A DNA stretch of 12,599 bases. Source: Microcaldota archaeon. Lineage in GTDB: Archaea; B1Sed10-29; JACOVT01. Positions 6,101 to 12,476 of the stretch are shown here, piece by piece. Where the stretch lies: positions 1 to 12,599 of the forward strand of contig JACOVT010000016.1 of assembly GCA_016177165.1 (NCBI GenBank), in the 5' to 3' direction. Under the pieces are notes generated by a model. The model did no database searches. It was not told the DNA's origin and saw nothing but the letters and a program-made list of their open reading frames with translations. Position 1 is the stretch's first letter. The number at the start of each line of letters is the position of its first letter. The position numbers and the translations under genes are program-made.

Positions 6101-8338
6101 CAGAAAGGGGTCGCTGGCGGCATAGCCCAAGAAATACGCGATGCCCACTTCGGCCAACTGGTCCAGCCCAAGGAGGCGTACGCTACCGGTAAGCACTGCG
6201 AGGCCAACCTTGAGGCGCAAAAGCAGAACGTGCGCGGCGCGCTCACTTTGAAGGAAGCAACCACAGGAATACTGATGGCGTTAGACATTTTGGACATTGT
6301 TGTCACCCGGCTGCTTCCAGCAACAGGCGGCATATCACTGATAGCAGGCGGCATCATCACGGCAGGGAGCGTGATAACCTCTTTCGCTGACCAGGCAGCT
6401 GCCGAGAATTACCTGAAGGTAAAGAAAGAAGGAGTGGAGTCGTTCAAGGACTGCTACGAGACCTCCTTCACGTTCTTCGGCTTCCAGACGATCGCGACAG
6501 CAGCCGGAAGCGGGGACGACATTGCCAAGGTGTTCGCCGACGCTACGAAAGGGATTACCGACTTCCTCGGCCCGGCGGTGGAGGCCTTCACTCCACAGAC
6601 GCGGGACGAGATAAAGTCTTACGCCCAGAACTACGATTACCAGACGATCGCCCTACAGTCAACTTTGAAGGGCGCCAACCAGGAAAGGATCTCCGCGACC
6701 GAAGTGTTCAACATGCACTTTGACCGCGAGACCGAGATCAACTGGTACCTCGACAGGAGCAACCCGTCCTGCAACCTGCAACTATGCTACGGCGCCGACC
6801 GCGCTGTCGGAAGCGGCGCGAGCGCCTTCAAGTGCATGACCACCTCAAGCCAGTACGCGTTGCTCGACGAGAACGGCGAGCCTATAATACTCGGGCCGCA
6901 GGCGTTAAGGCCTTTCTGGTTCAACGACCAGCAGGTCGCGGGCATAACCCAGAAGGTGATAAACATCGAGCGCAGCCCCACCTCCTCGGAGCCGGTGTTG
7001 ACGATCACAAAGGCGGGCGTCGACTTTGATGCGTTCAATGGCGGCTGCACCGCCGACAAGATTTCCGGCATTGCCGGCTTGCGCGACAAGTCCCAGATAG
7101 GCCAGCTGGTGGGCGGCCTCTCGCTCGTCTACACAGTCACTCCCGGCGGCACGCCGCAGGCCAACATCTGGATAACGCCCGACAACAGGATCGCGATCAA
7201 CCCGCTGCAGGAAATCACCGGGTTCGCCGGGTTCGGGCAGATGCGCTACATCGACCTCGACGACCAAGGAAAAGCGGGAGTCACGCTGCTCCGCAACGGC
7301 GACGTGCTGGTGAAAGACTCGAACGGCGACACTGTAATGCGCGGCACGCTTGGAGAATCCGGCTTCATCAAGTTCCAGAACGCCGACATACTTCCCGGAA
7401 GCGCGCAGCACGAGTTCGACCAGAATTATGATGGAAACAGGCCCCGCTTCTCCCTCGAAGGCGCCGAAGAAAGCGCAGAGTTCGCTGCGAAGAAGCACAG
7501 GTACTCTGTTTACATTGGCAACGAGAACGTGCCGGTGTTCCACCTGTTCATATTCAATCTGGTGAGCGGCATCAAGCCTTCCTCTTATGGCGCGCCTACT
7601 ATGAGGACTTGCCAGATAATGGGAAGGGACGACGAGGTGATCGGGACTGGAGTCACGTTCACGCTAGACATCCCCGAAGGCAGCCCCCAGAAGGAAGAGC
7701 TGGAGAGGTTCAACAGCGTAATGGAGAACTCTTGCCTCCGCCAGTTCGACACCCAACAAGGACCGGGCACGCTCGACCTCGGGCCTGACGGGAAAGGAAC
7801 GTACACGGGCCCGGGCCCTGACGGCAAGACCGGCACGTTCAACGTTGACGGGTTCGAGAACGGCTGCCTCAAGATGGTTGATGCTGGCGGCAAGACGGTC
7901 TACATGTGCATGGACAAGGACGCGAGCGGGCCGCGCGTCAACTTCGCAAACGCGCCGGGCGCAGCGCCCCAGTTCGTGCTCCCCTTGTTGGGGGGCAACG
8001 GCCTCGGTTCGTCTTTCCTCAACGGCGCCAACGGGTTGAGCCTGGCGAACACGTTCAACTTCCCAATAATACCGCTTGCCAACCAGATGGGCATGGGCGG
8101 CTCCAGCGGGCTGTTCTTCGCCCAGCCATCGCCGTTCGGCTCGCGCACAAAGGAGGAGGTAATCAAGCCGCTCCCGCCAATAAACCCGATAGCCGCGCTC
8201 CCGAGCGCGCCAGAACCCGAAACAAACCCGGCAGGCCTTATCCTCTTCATCGTGGCGATAGCCGCAGGCATACTGCTTGTCAGGATGAACGCGCCCCTCC
8301 CGTCAGCTCGCGCCAAACAAAAAGGCCGGAAGCGCTAG
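3152..8338 (+). CDS. Giant secreted membrane-anchored protein, 1728 residues, unknown family
   Basis: One uninterrupted frame from GTG at 3152. GTG is chosen because it opens a clean signal peptide (basic Arg6, hydrophobic 7-22, likely cleavage AYA27/T28) and lies at the expected distance from the TATA box. The end is a Gly/Pro-rich linker, one transmembrane helix (about 1692-1711) and a basic tail (ARAKQKGRKR), so the bulk is outside with the tail in the cytoplasm. Inside are three further hydrophobic stretches (about 733-760, 941-987 and 1037-1078), long enough to cross or bury in the membrane. Fourteen cysteines are split 4 near the N-terminus (up to about residue 184) and 10 after about 1016, leaving some 830 residues without any; this fits disulfide-bonded outer domains around a different middle. 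The C-terminal third is strand-like and Asp/Gly-rich (for example LVKDSNGDTV), with a short internal duplication (GPDGKGTY, GPDGKTGT, about 1547-1564). No catalytic motif is recognised. A surface or cell-contact role is inference. Confidence 0.85.
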   Translation: MQYSSRAFAVLAAVLLVSASFTPVAYATHREGSDDPNYARRYAPRAGDVAGSRAACGGGSDSAVWVTELTGEQYANLLKSAEATAKTKLQSFGDQGEQERQDALDKANLPSNPTASRVENQMLLNTKGEPIFLYDVVKHSQKDPNTKCHLNRLITEGYIQYAARVDENTRYCSPLVEREGSTCQAGTPIKTADAGTLADRAGAFVGNIGSWLSSLNPWDMTDEKLRAAAELNSYVTSTSAQDVNFDGYVKPRLERLGWNPSAPPLAGAPTEVEVESDLRQKSKVKLSLLASIVIGKYASEQKKETNAVFNFVESTKTSSFLFNQADFIFMFPESLANYFYYLQSLEGEEEATALFAAAEQATAFGGMGLGIRQALLSGRGVQAAARAKWFANTEGVIKPKWIRTFEQTSEDIDYLVARDRTMLDPLSNIVNGVGGTPRPLGASEFVELTRVAKENGLDTTKMMSAAGKRAHFLFDIDPSTPIPARGTVGGTISTGPAGAPTGVIPVETYYEAVDNHMINSLDEALKQRETVAASLKGITNTKELEEFLAKKIKTVDARKHLHEMIDDYAAKYPSGNRLFLYDRGVTYLKSLIDDVDGSAWDAARNPPPGLSPTGGAATPNDWADFLRNSVLSESEYGLGTRTPPLAVGPGVGKALDGIDDLGAAAMSYKDFINNALFQHGLSNSLGAGSKSALVALRNVDSLRLPLKSLTGTQKISRYLFGAAGRFVPSVRFNTVLANIAFFLNVVGRTGPPIFVLNTLGTRIDMSAETNVDGRTSYIETIVMKPLAVANLENYRVWPTNLGANLYNFFLSSWFGSLEDIFPDRDAGERGIIKKKLARLGDHVIILDQELEAGELAPSAFNIVVPVEVGGTRKWMFFTRSKANALAYQFEHPDNYVTSGTNKYTAMGVYSRNVPVSAMTLQATADWAQLSAGEAAALVPDVWSWALASVVGSFFNVGKAAGIGRQAGGAFLTIILLKLLGSITQKGVAGGIAQEIRDAHFGQLVQPKEAYATGKHCEANLEAQKQNVRGALTLKEATTGILMALDILDIVVTRLLPATGGISLIAGGIITAGSVITSFADQAAAENYLKVKKEGVESFKDCYETSFTFFGFQTIATAAGSGDDIAKVFADATKGITDFLGPAVEAFTPQTRDEIKSYAQNYDYQTIALQSTLKGANQERISATEVFNMHFDRETEINWYLDRSNPSCNLQLCYGADRAVGSGASAFKCMTTSSQYALLDENGEPIILGPQALRPFWFNDQQVAGITQKVINIERSPTSSEPVLTITKAGVDFDAFNGGCTADKISGIAGLRDKSQIGQLVGGLSLVYTVTPGGTPQANIWITPDNRIAINPLQEITGFAGFGQMRYIDLDDQGKAGVTLLRNGDVLVKDSNGDTVMRGTLGESGFIKFQNADILPGSAQHEFDQNYDGNRPRFSLEGAEESAEFAAKKHRYSVYIGNENVPVFHLFIFNLVSGIKPSSYGAPTMRTCQIMGRDDEVIGTGVTFTLDIPEGSPQKEELERFNSVMENSCLRQFDTQQGPGTLDLGPDGKGTYTGPGPDGKTGTFNVDGFENGCLKMVDAGGKTVYMCMDKDASGPRVNFANAPGAAPQFVLPLLGGNGLGSSFLNGANGLSLANTFNFPIIPLANQMGMGGSSGLFFAQPSPFGSRTKEEVIKPLPPINPIAALPSAPEPETNPAGLILFIVAIAAGILLVRMNAPLPSARAKQKGRKR

Positions 8339-9444
8339 ACCGCTCCAATCCTGAAGTAACCCAGGGACTTGGCCAGATGCTGCTTGCCGGTTTCGATCTT
8401 TTCCTTCATAAGAGCGGATGGCTCCCAGTTGTAGCGCCGCAAGCGGAGAGTCATCTTGGATATTGTGTAACGCAGCCTGAGCAGTTCAAACCTGTCCTGA
8501 AAATCTTCAGGCAGCTGCTTGCCGACATGCTGATAGCCCTCAATGAAACCAGGCATGCGTTCAGGTTCAAAGAATGTGCTCCAGCAGGCGATGTCAGATA
8601 CAGGGTCGCCACCCACACACTCGTCCCAGTCCAATACGCCCGTTATTGCGTTGCCATTAGTAAGCAGGTTCCAGTCAGCGAAGTCATTGTGAACCAGCAC
8701 AGCACCATCAATTTTTAGGGTCGCGTTGTCGTCGCCAAACAGGTTGTTTATCGCGACACTCTGGGCTTGAGTGATAATCTTTTCCTTTTCCAGAACCTCA
8801 AGGTTGAACCCAAGGCCAGCGCGGACAGCGCTGGCAAACGTCTTGTGCAAGCCGACGAGTTTTCCACTCTTGGCTTGTTCATTATCAAAAGGACCGTAAC
8901 CCTCAACGGTTATCTTGTGCAACCGCGCCATCATCTTCCCAATTTGGGGCAGCAGCCCTGGCTCGTCCGCGGGGTGGGCTTCCAGCCATTTCTTGATGTT
9001 AGTACCAGGCAACTTTTCCAAAACGTGAAAGGCAAAATCGTCCCCGCCTTCAAAATCATGAACGGCGAGCGTGTCAAAGGAAGGCAGTCCTGCCACTTTG
9101 GCGCGGCGCGCGGCAAGGCTTTCAACGTGGAAGTAACCATTGCGGACTCCCTTGGGGTGGCAGCGTATCACCACACTGGCACCCGAGACCAACCTGCCTA
9201 TACGAACAGAGTTTACGTTACCGAGGTTTGTCTGCGCCTTCGGATCCAACGGTTCTATTGAAACCAGCTTGTCAACGAGCGCGGCATTCACTCTTTGCAG
9301 GATCTCATCATCAGAGAAATACCTGTGCCGGTCGGCCCAGATGTGCCCGGCCTCTTCTGGCGTGACCGCCCGGTCGGTTTGCCAGTAAAACACGTTACTC
9401 CTATCGGCTATGCTTCGGTTGATCCTTGCCATGTCAAGCTTCAT
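8335..9444 (-). CDS. Aminoglycoside phosphotransferase (APH)-fold kinase
   Basis: A 369-residue protein of the APH/choline-kinase-like superfamily, which moves phosphate from ATP to a hydroxyl on a small molecule. The catalytic loop is VHNDFADWNLL (251-261: His252, Asp254, Asn259), followed by the metal-binding GVLDWDEC (269-276, Asp272/Asp274) and GDPVSDIACW (279-288), all in the usual order. The nucleotide-binding N-lobe lies at about 75-150, with SVRIGRLVSG, VVIRCHPKG and the hinge LEKLPG (142-147); the beta-3 position reads VVIR, not the usual VxVK. About 65 extra residues precede the lobe. ATG at 9444 has a GTGAG-like site just upstream; ATG at 9432 is the alternative. These kinases act on many substrates, so antibiotic resistance should not be assumed. 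Its stop interlocks with that of the giant gene. Confidence 0.85.
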   Translation of the reverse strand: MKLDMARINRSIADRSNVFYWQTDRAVTPEEAGHIWADRHRYFSDDEILQRVNAALVDKLVSIEPLDPKAQTNLGNVNSVRIGRLVSGASVVIRCHPKGVRNGYFHVESLAARRAKVAGLPSFDTLAVHDFEGGDDFAFHVLEKLPGTNIKKWLEAHPADEPGLLPQIGKMMARLHKITVEGYGPFDNEQAKSGKLVGLHKTFASAVRAGLGFNLEVLEKEKIITQAQSVAINNLFGDDNATLKIDGAVLVHNDFADWNLLTNGNAITGVLDWDECVGGDPVSDIACWSTFFEPERMPGFIEGYQHVGKQLPEDFQDRFELLRLRYTISKMTLRLRRYNWEPSALMKEKIETGKQHLAKSLGYFRIGAV

Positions 9445-9476
9445 TTACTCACTTACTTGTCTTTGGCAACAAACTA

Positions 9477-9484
9477 GTTAAATA
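9477..9484. promoter_or_regulatory. TATA-like box in the divergent gap before the kinase gene
   Basis: GTTAAATA (minus strand TATTTAAC) sits 32 bases before the plus start at 9513 and about 37 before the minus start at 9444. The only other feature of this 68-base gap is the GTGAG-like sequence before the kinase start. Confidence 0.35.
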
Positions 9485-9512
9485 GCAGCCAGTCAACCTT
9501 CAAGTGGTAGCA

Positions 9513-9795
9513 ATGGCGTTCGAATACAACCGGAAGCACGGCGAGGCGAACTTTGGTCCGCCGCTCGAGAAGCAGGTAGAGGCGGGGCGCACGTGACTTT
9601 CGAGATCATCCTCAAGCATAATGGAAGGTACAGTACATTGCTCTTCGGCGACCGCACGGCATACCGGAGCACGAGCTGCCGCCGCAGGCGCGAGACCACC
9701 CGCAAGGCTTGCTCTACTTTTGCCACAACCTGATTCGCATTGGCGAGTCAAAGGAAGAGCTGAGCGACTGCCTGGAGCTCGACCCGACGCGCTAG
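9513..9795 (+). pseudogene. Broken, truncated Nudix-like gene
   Basis: Three consecutive blocks in three frames read as one protein start. Block 1 (9513-9596) gives MAFEYNRKHGEANFGPPLEK and then QVEAGRT. Block 2 (from GTG 9593) gives VTFEIILKHNGRYSTLLFGDR. Block 3 (9658-9795) gives GIPEHELPPQARDHPQGLLY, then FCHNLIRIGESKEEL and a stop. One missing base at each of two places (about 9593 and 9657) restores a single frame. The joined sequence resembles archaeal Nudix-hydrolase-like proteins up to the start of the Nudix box (the GES..E part), and the rest of the domain is absent. The truncation point coincides with the end of the convergent fic gene, suggesting the 3' half was replaced or deleted when fic arrived. 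Alternatives are sequencing errors, or two tiny overlapping genes joined at GTGA. The Nudix assignment is from memory of the family and is moderate. Confidence 0.5.
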
Positions 9796-10682
9796 CGCGG
9801 CAGGTAGTTCTTGTTTTGCTTTATGTAGCGCTTGAAGAACCAGTTAAGGAAGAAATGGTCATCGCACGACAACTGGGAGCGCTCCAGCGCCCGGTAGTAA
9901 CCGATGCGATTGGCGTAGGTTATGTCCAGCATAGGGTAGCCGTGCTGGTTGAGGGAGAAGTTCATCAGCAGCCGGCTGATGCGGCCATTTCCATCGGCAA
10001 ATGGGTGAATAGTCACAAACTTCAAGTGGACAAGCGCGGACAGCTCCACCGGGTGAATCTTTGGCCCGTTTCGGCGATACCACTTGAAGAAGTCACCCAA
10101 CTGGTCTTCAAGCTCGCGCGGCTTAGGGAACGCGGCTTGGCTTCCGATCACCGTAACGTCGTGACCGCGCAGCTTGCCAGCAATATCAGAGTTTGTTTCT
10201 CTAAAGATTTGCTCGTGCCAGCGCAACACCAGAGGGAGCGATAGGCCTTCCTTGCAGGAGATCATCTGGTAGAAAACTTTCTCATGAGATTCGGTCTCCT
10301 TGATGTCACGCAAAAGCCGCGCCCTAGGGACGATGCCGTGCTCCAGCAACTCGGCCGTTTCCAGCAACGTCAGCTTTGATCCTTCTATGCGCTGCGAGTC
10401 GTATGTGAACCTCGTCGAGAAGCTCTTCATTTCCTTTTCCCTGGCAGAACGCGGCATGAGGCGCTGCGCTTTTGAAAAGTTTTGCTTGATATCGTCAAAG
10501 AGCCTGAACCACTTTTCGCGGTAAGTTTCTGACAGCAGCCTCTGCTTCAAGGCGCCGACGTTCTTTGGTGGAGTCCTGCCAATGTAGGCTTCTTTCTTCC
10601 TTACGCTTCCACCCTGCCGGAAGCTGTGCTCAACATAATAGTAGGACTTCCCCTTGATTACTCGTTTCTTTACAGAAACCAC
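9792..10682 (-). CDS. fic: Fic-family enzyme with built-in inhibitory motif
   Basis: A 296-residue Fic-domain protein. Fic enzymes usually transfer AMP from ATP to a hydroxyl side chain of a target protein. The active-site motif is complete: HPFADGNGR at 226-234 with catalytic His226 and the acidic Asp230. A likely flap lies near 170-186. An N-terminal (S/T)xxxE(G/N) motif, SQRIEG (96-101, Glu100), is present; in known Fic proteins this glutamate blocks ATP binding, so the enzyme is probably self-inhibited and needs no separate antitoxin. Residues 1-40 (VKKRVIKGKSYYYVEHSFR then GGSVRKKE) form a basic, strand-rich extension seen before Fic domains in related proteins. The start is GTG at 10682, 25 bases from TTTATAAA, so leaderless. 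The stop shares CTAG with the Nudix-like remnant. Unlike the doc remnant at the left, this copy looks intact. Confidence 0.92.
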   Translation of the reverse strand: MVSVKKRVIKGKSYYYVEHSFRQGGSVRKKEAYIGRTPPKNVGALKQRLLSETYREKWFRLFDDIKQNFSKAQRLMPRSAREKEMKSFSTRFTYDSQRIEGSKLTLLETAELLEHGIVPRARLLRDIKETESHEKVFYQMISCKEGLSLPLVLRWHEQIFRETNSDIAGKLRGHDVTVIGSQAAFPKPRELEDQLGDFFKWYRRNGPKIHPVELSALVHLKFVTIHPFADGNGRISRLLMNFSLNQHGYPMLDITYANRIGYYRALERSQLSCDDHFFLNWFFKRYIKQNKNYLPR

Positions 10683-10687
10683 GCAAA

Positions 10688-10746
10688 TAGTTACCCCTAC
10701 AAATTTATAAAACTATCGGTTTTTGATCAAAATGTAGGGGTAACTA
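10688..10746 (-). promoter_or_regulatory. fic promoter inside a perfect 14-bp inverted repeat
   Basis: TAGTTACCCCTACA (10688-10701) and its exact reverse complement TGTAGGGGTAACTA (10733-10746) are separated by 31 bases. The spacer holds the fic TATA box (TTTATAAA, 10704-10711) and a perfect 12-bp palindrome TTTTGATCAAAA (10721-10732) that touches the upstream arm. The downstream arm lies between the TATA box and the GTG start. This looks like an operator with two sites around the promoter. Because it also follows the 23S rRNA gene on the same strand, the transcript could fold into a 14-bp hairpin that ends or processes the rRNA transcript. Confidence 0.6.
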
Positions 10747-10834
10747 AATTAGATCATCCCCGGTTTTGCGGGCTTGTAGGAACCAGCGTCTTTCAGGCTT
10801 CTTCGATTCTGATCGCTTTTAACGATTATGCCAC
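10747..10834 (-). other. 23S rRNA trailer / spacer
   Basis: About 90 bases between the estimated 23S rRNA 3' end and the fic promoter repeat. Small hairpins are possible on the minus strand (ATCG...CGAT near 10810-10830, CCCG...CGGG near 10755-10770). No tRNA, 5S rRNA or coding frame is seen here. Confidence 0.35.
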
Positions 10835-11852
10835 AGACTCTTGGGCTTTTGGGGCTACCGGGTTGAACGCCTCGCCGAAGCTTGGCGCTTACGCCCGTAG
10901 TCCATCAACCCCATGTTATATGGGGGCCCTCGTCCGCATCACCCTCTCTCGAGGGCTAAGCGGAATGACTGACTCTTTTTGGGGAGAGCTTCAAGCGTAG
11001 ATGCTTTCAGCTTTTATCTCCTGGCGCGTGGCTGCCCGGCTTCACCCTGTCGGATGACCGGTAAACTAGAGGCGCCCGTACACCGTTCCTCTCGTACTTG
11101 ATGAACGTTCCCCTTAGTCAGTCTGCACTCCCAGTAGATGCCACCGTACTGTCTCGCAACGTACTGAACCCAGCTCGCGTGTGTCTTTAATGGGTGTACA
11201 ACCCTACCCTTGGCAGCTACTGCACTGCCAGGATGACACGTGCCGACATCGGGGGGACAAACCGCGGGGTCGATATGAACTCTCACCCGCGACAATACCG
11301 TTACGCCCGGGGTAACTTTTCTGACAAACTGGAGCCCCACCAAGGGGCTACCAGGGTTCTCTAGGCCTCGCTTTCGCGTCTAGAACCCTCTCTATACGGG
11401 TTCCAGTCAAGCCGGCTTTTGCCCTTGACTCTCCACATCCGATTTCTGACCGGATTGAGCCGACTTTTGGGCGCCCTTGATATCTTTTCAAGGGCGTACC
11501 GCCCCAGCCAAACAGCCCGCCTGGCGCTGTCCACTTGCGTGTAAACGAACCGGCCTACGATAGTCGGTGTTACACTTTCCCCTCCCCGTTCCCCGCAGGA
11601 AACGGATTGACGGGTCCCGACTACTCTATGTATCACAGAACGATTCATAACACCAGGTTGCTGTAAAGCTCCACGGGGTCTTCGCGTCCCACTGGGAGTT
11701 ACAGGCGTCTTCACCTGCAGGCATTTTCACCGGGCGCTTCCTAGGGACAGCAGGGGAGTCGTTACACCCTTCATGCAAGCCGCCAATTAAGCGGCGAGGT
11801 ATTACGCTCAAGCTGTTACTTTTAGGACCCTTGTCCAACATTGTTGTGGGCG

Positions 11853-11891
11853 GGCGCGCATTTCTGCGCGCCTCCTAATGTCGCCATTAGG
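11853..11891 (-). other. Intron P9 and P9.1 hairpins
   Basis: P9 is CCTAATG-GCGA-CATTAGG on the minus strand (11891-11874), 7 bp with a GNRA loop. P9.1 is GGCGCGCA-GAAA-TGCGCGCC (11872-11853), 8 bp with a GAAA loop. Smaller hairpins follow towards the 3' splice site (CAAC/GTTG, then GGAC-AAGG-GTCC). GNRA loops commonly make tertiary contacts in group I introns. Confidence 0.75.
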
Positions 11892-11895
11892 TTCG

Positions 11896-11934
11896 GACTA
11901 TATCTTGGCGGTTTCCCGCCCCCGACGTATAGTC
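11896..11934 (-). other. Intron catalytic core: P7 and P8
   Basis: The R strand GACTATA (11934-11928) pairs with the S strand TATAGTC (11902-11896), giving a 7-bp P7, the guanosine-binding helix. Between them P8 is GGCGG-GAAA-CCGCC (11920-11907). S reads AAGATATAGTCC, identical to the well-known group I consensus. The endonuclease stop codon TAG lies within the S strand. Confidence 0.85.
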
Positions 11935-12386
11935 TCTGAGGATTCTAGAAACCGAGGAATTACTTTCATATTCATCCGCGAGGCAATCTCAGCTATTTCT
12001 TTCATTCCGTCCTTGGTGAGATGCTCCTTGCGGTTTATTTTGTCGATAACTTGGCTGAACAGTTTAAAGTCCATTCTTTTCTTGGTGTGCAGTGGGTGTT
12101 CTGTAAAAAACTCAACTAATTTGTTGAGGTTATCCAGTCCCCTTACCCTAAACTCCTTCCTGTCGCCATGGTTTACTTCAACGCTGCCAAACCCAAAGTA
12201 AGAACACATCCTTTCAAGGATCTGCTCATCTCTCTTGTGCTGAACCACCCGAAACTCTGGCAGTACTTGCCAGCCCAATCTGGCCTTTTCAACGCGGTTT
12301 ATTCCAACGTAGAAGCATCCTTCGCCATCGACGAAACCAGTAATCCACTCGGCATTTAGCCTTTCCTGCTGATTGTCTGCACCCAC
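11898..12386 (-). CDS. LAGLIDADG homing endonuclease inside the intron
   Basis: A 162-residue single-motif LAGLIDADG endonuclease, the kind that works as a homodimer. It cuts intron-less 23S alleles near the insertion site, so repair copies the intron in. The motif is EWITGFVDGEGCF (13-25), with Glu22 in the metal-binding acidic position. The later pattern FRVRGLDNLNKLVEFF, HPL.TKK..DF (98-107) and EHLT.DGM..I..IA..MN (121-140) is typical of rRNA-intron endonucleases. The start is GTG at 12386; the frame opens only eight codons earlier and no ATG fits. The first residues are encoded by the P4 region and the last (ETIRRGRETAKI) by P7-P8, so the final 20 or so residues follow RNA constraints. 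Frame and length look intact, so it may be active. Confidence 0.9.
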   Translation of the reverse strand: MGADNQQERLNAEWITGFVDGEGCFYVGINRVEKARLGWQVLPEFRVVQHKRDEQILERMCSYFGFGSVEVNHGDRKEFRVRGLDNLNKLVEFFTEHPLHTKKRMDFKLFSQVIDKINRKEHLTKDGMKEIAEIASRMNMKVIPRFLESSETIRRGRETAKI

Positions 12387-12476
12387 TGAATTTTCACCGC
12401 ACTCTTGTCAATCATTTGTTGTTTAAGTGCTGGTATCTTGGGATACTCAGATTTTCCAGCATATAGTCAGGTTTTG

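Noticed and set aside
6905..7543. Minus-strand open frame (212 residues) within the giant gene
   Set aside because: No promoter or start context, no recognisable motif, and wholly antisense to a continuous coding frame; typical shadow in GC-rich DNA.
10688..10746. Inverted repeat as the ends of an insertion sequence
   Set aside because: Only 31 bases separate the arms, no transposase is present, and no matching arm is seen left of fic; a regulatory or RNA hairpin role is more likely.
10626..11343. Open frames over the 23S rRNA 3' region on both strands
   Set aside because: The sequence is structural RNA with recognisable 23S landmarks; the frames are accidental.
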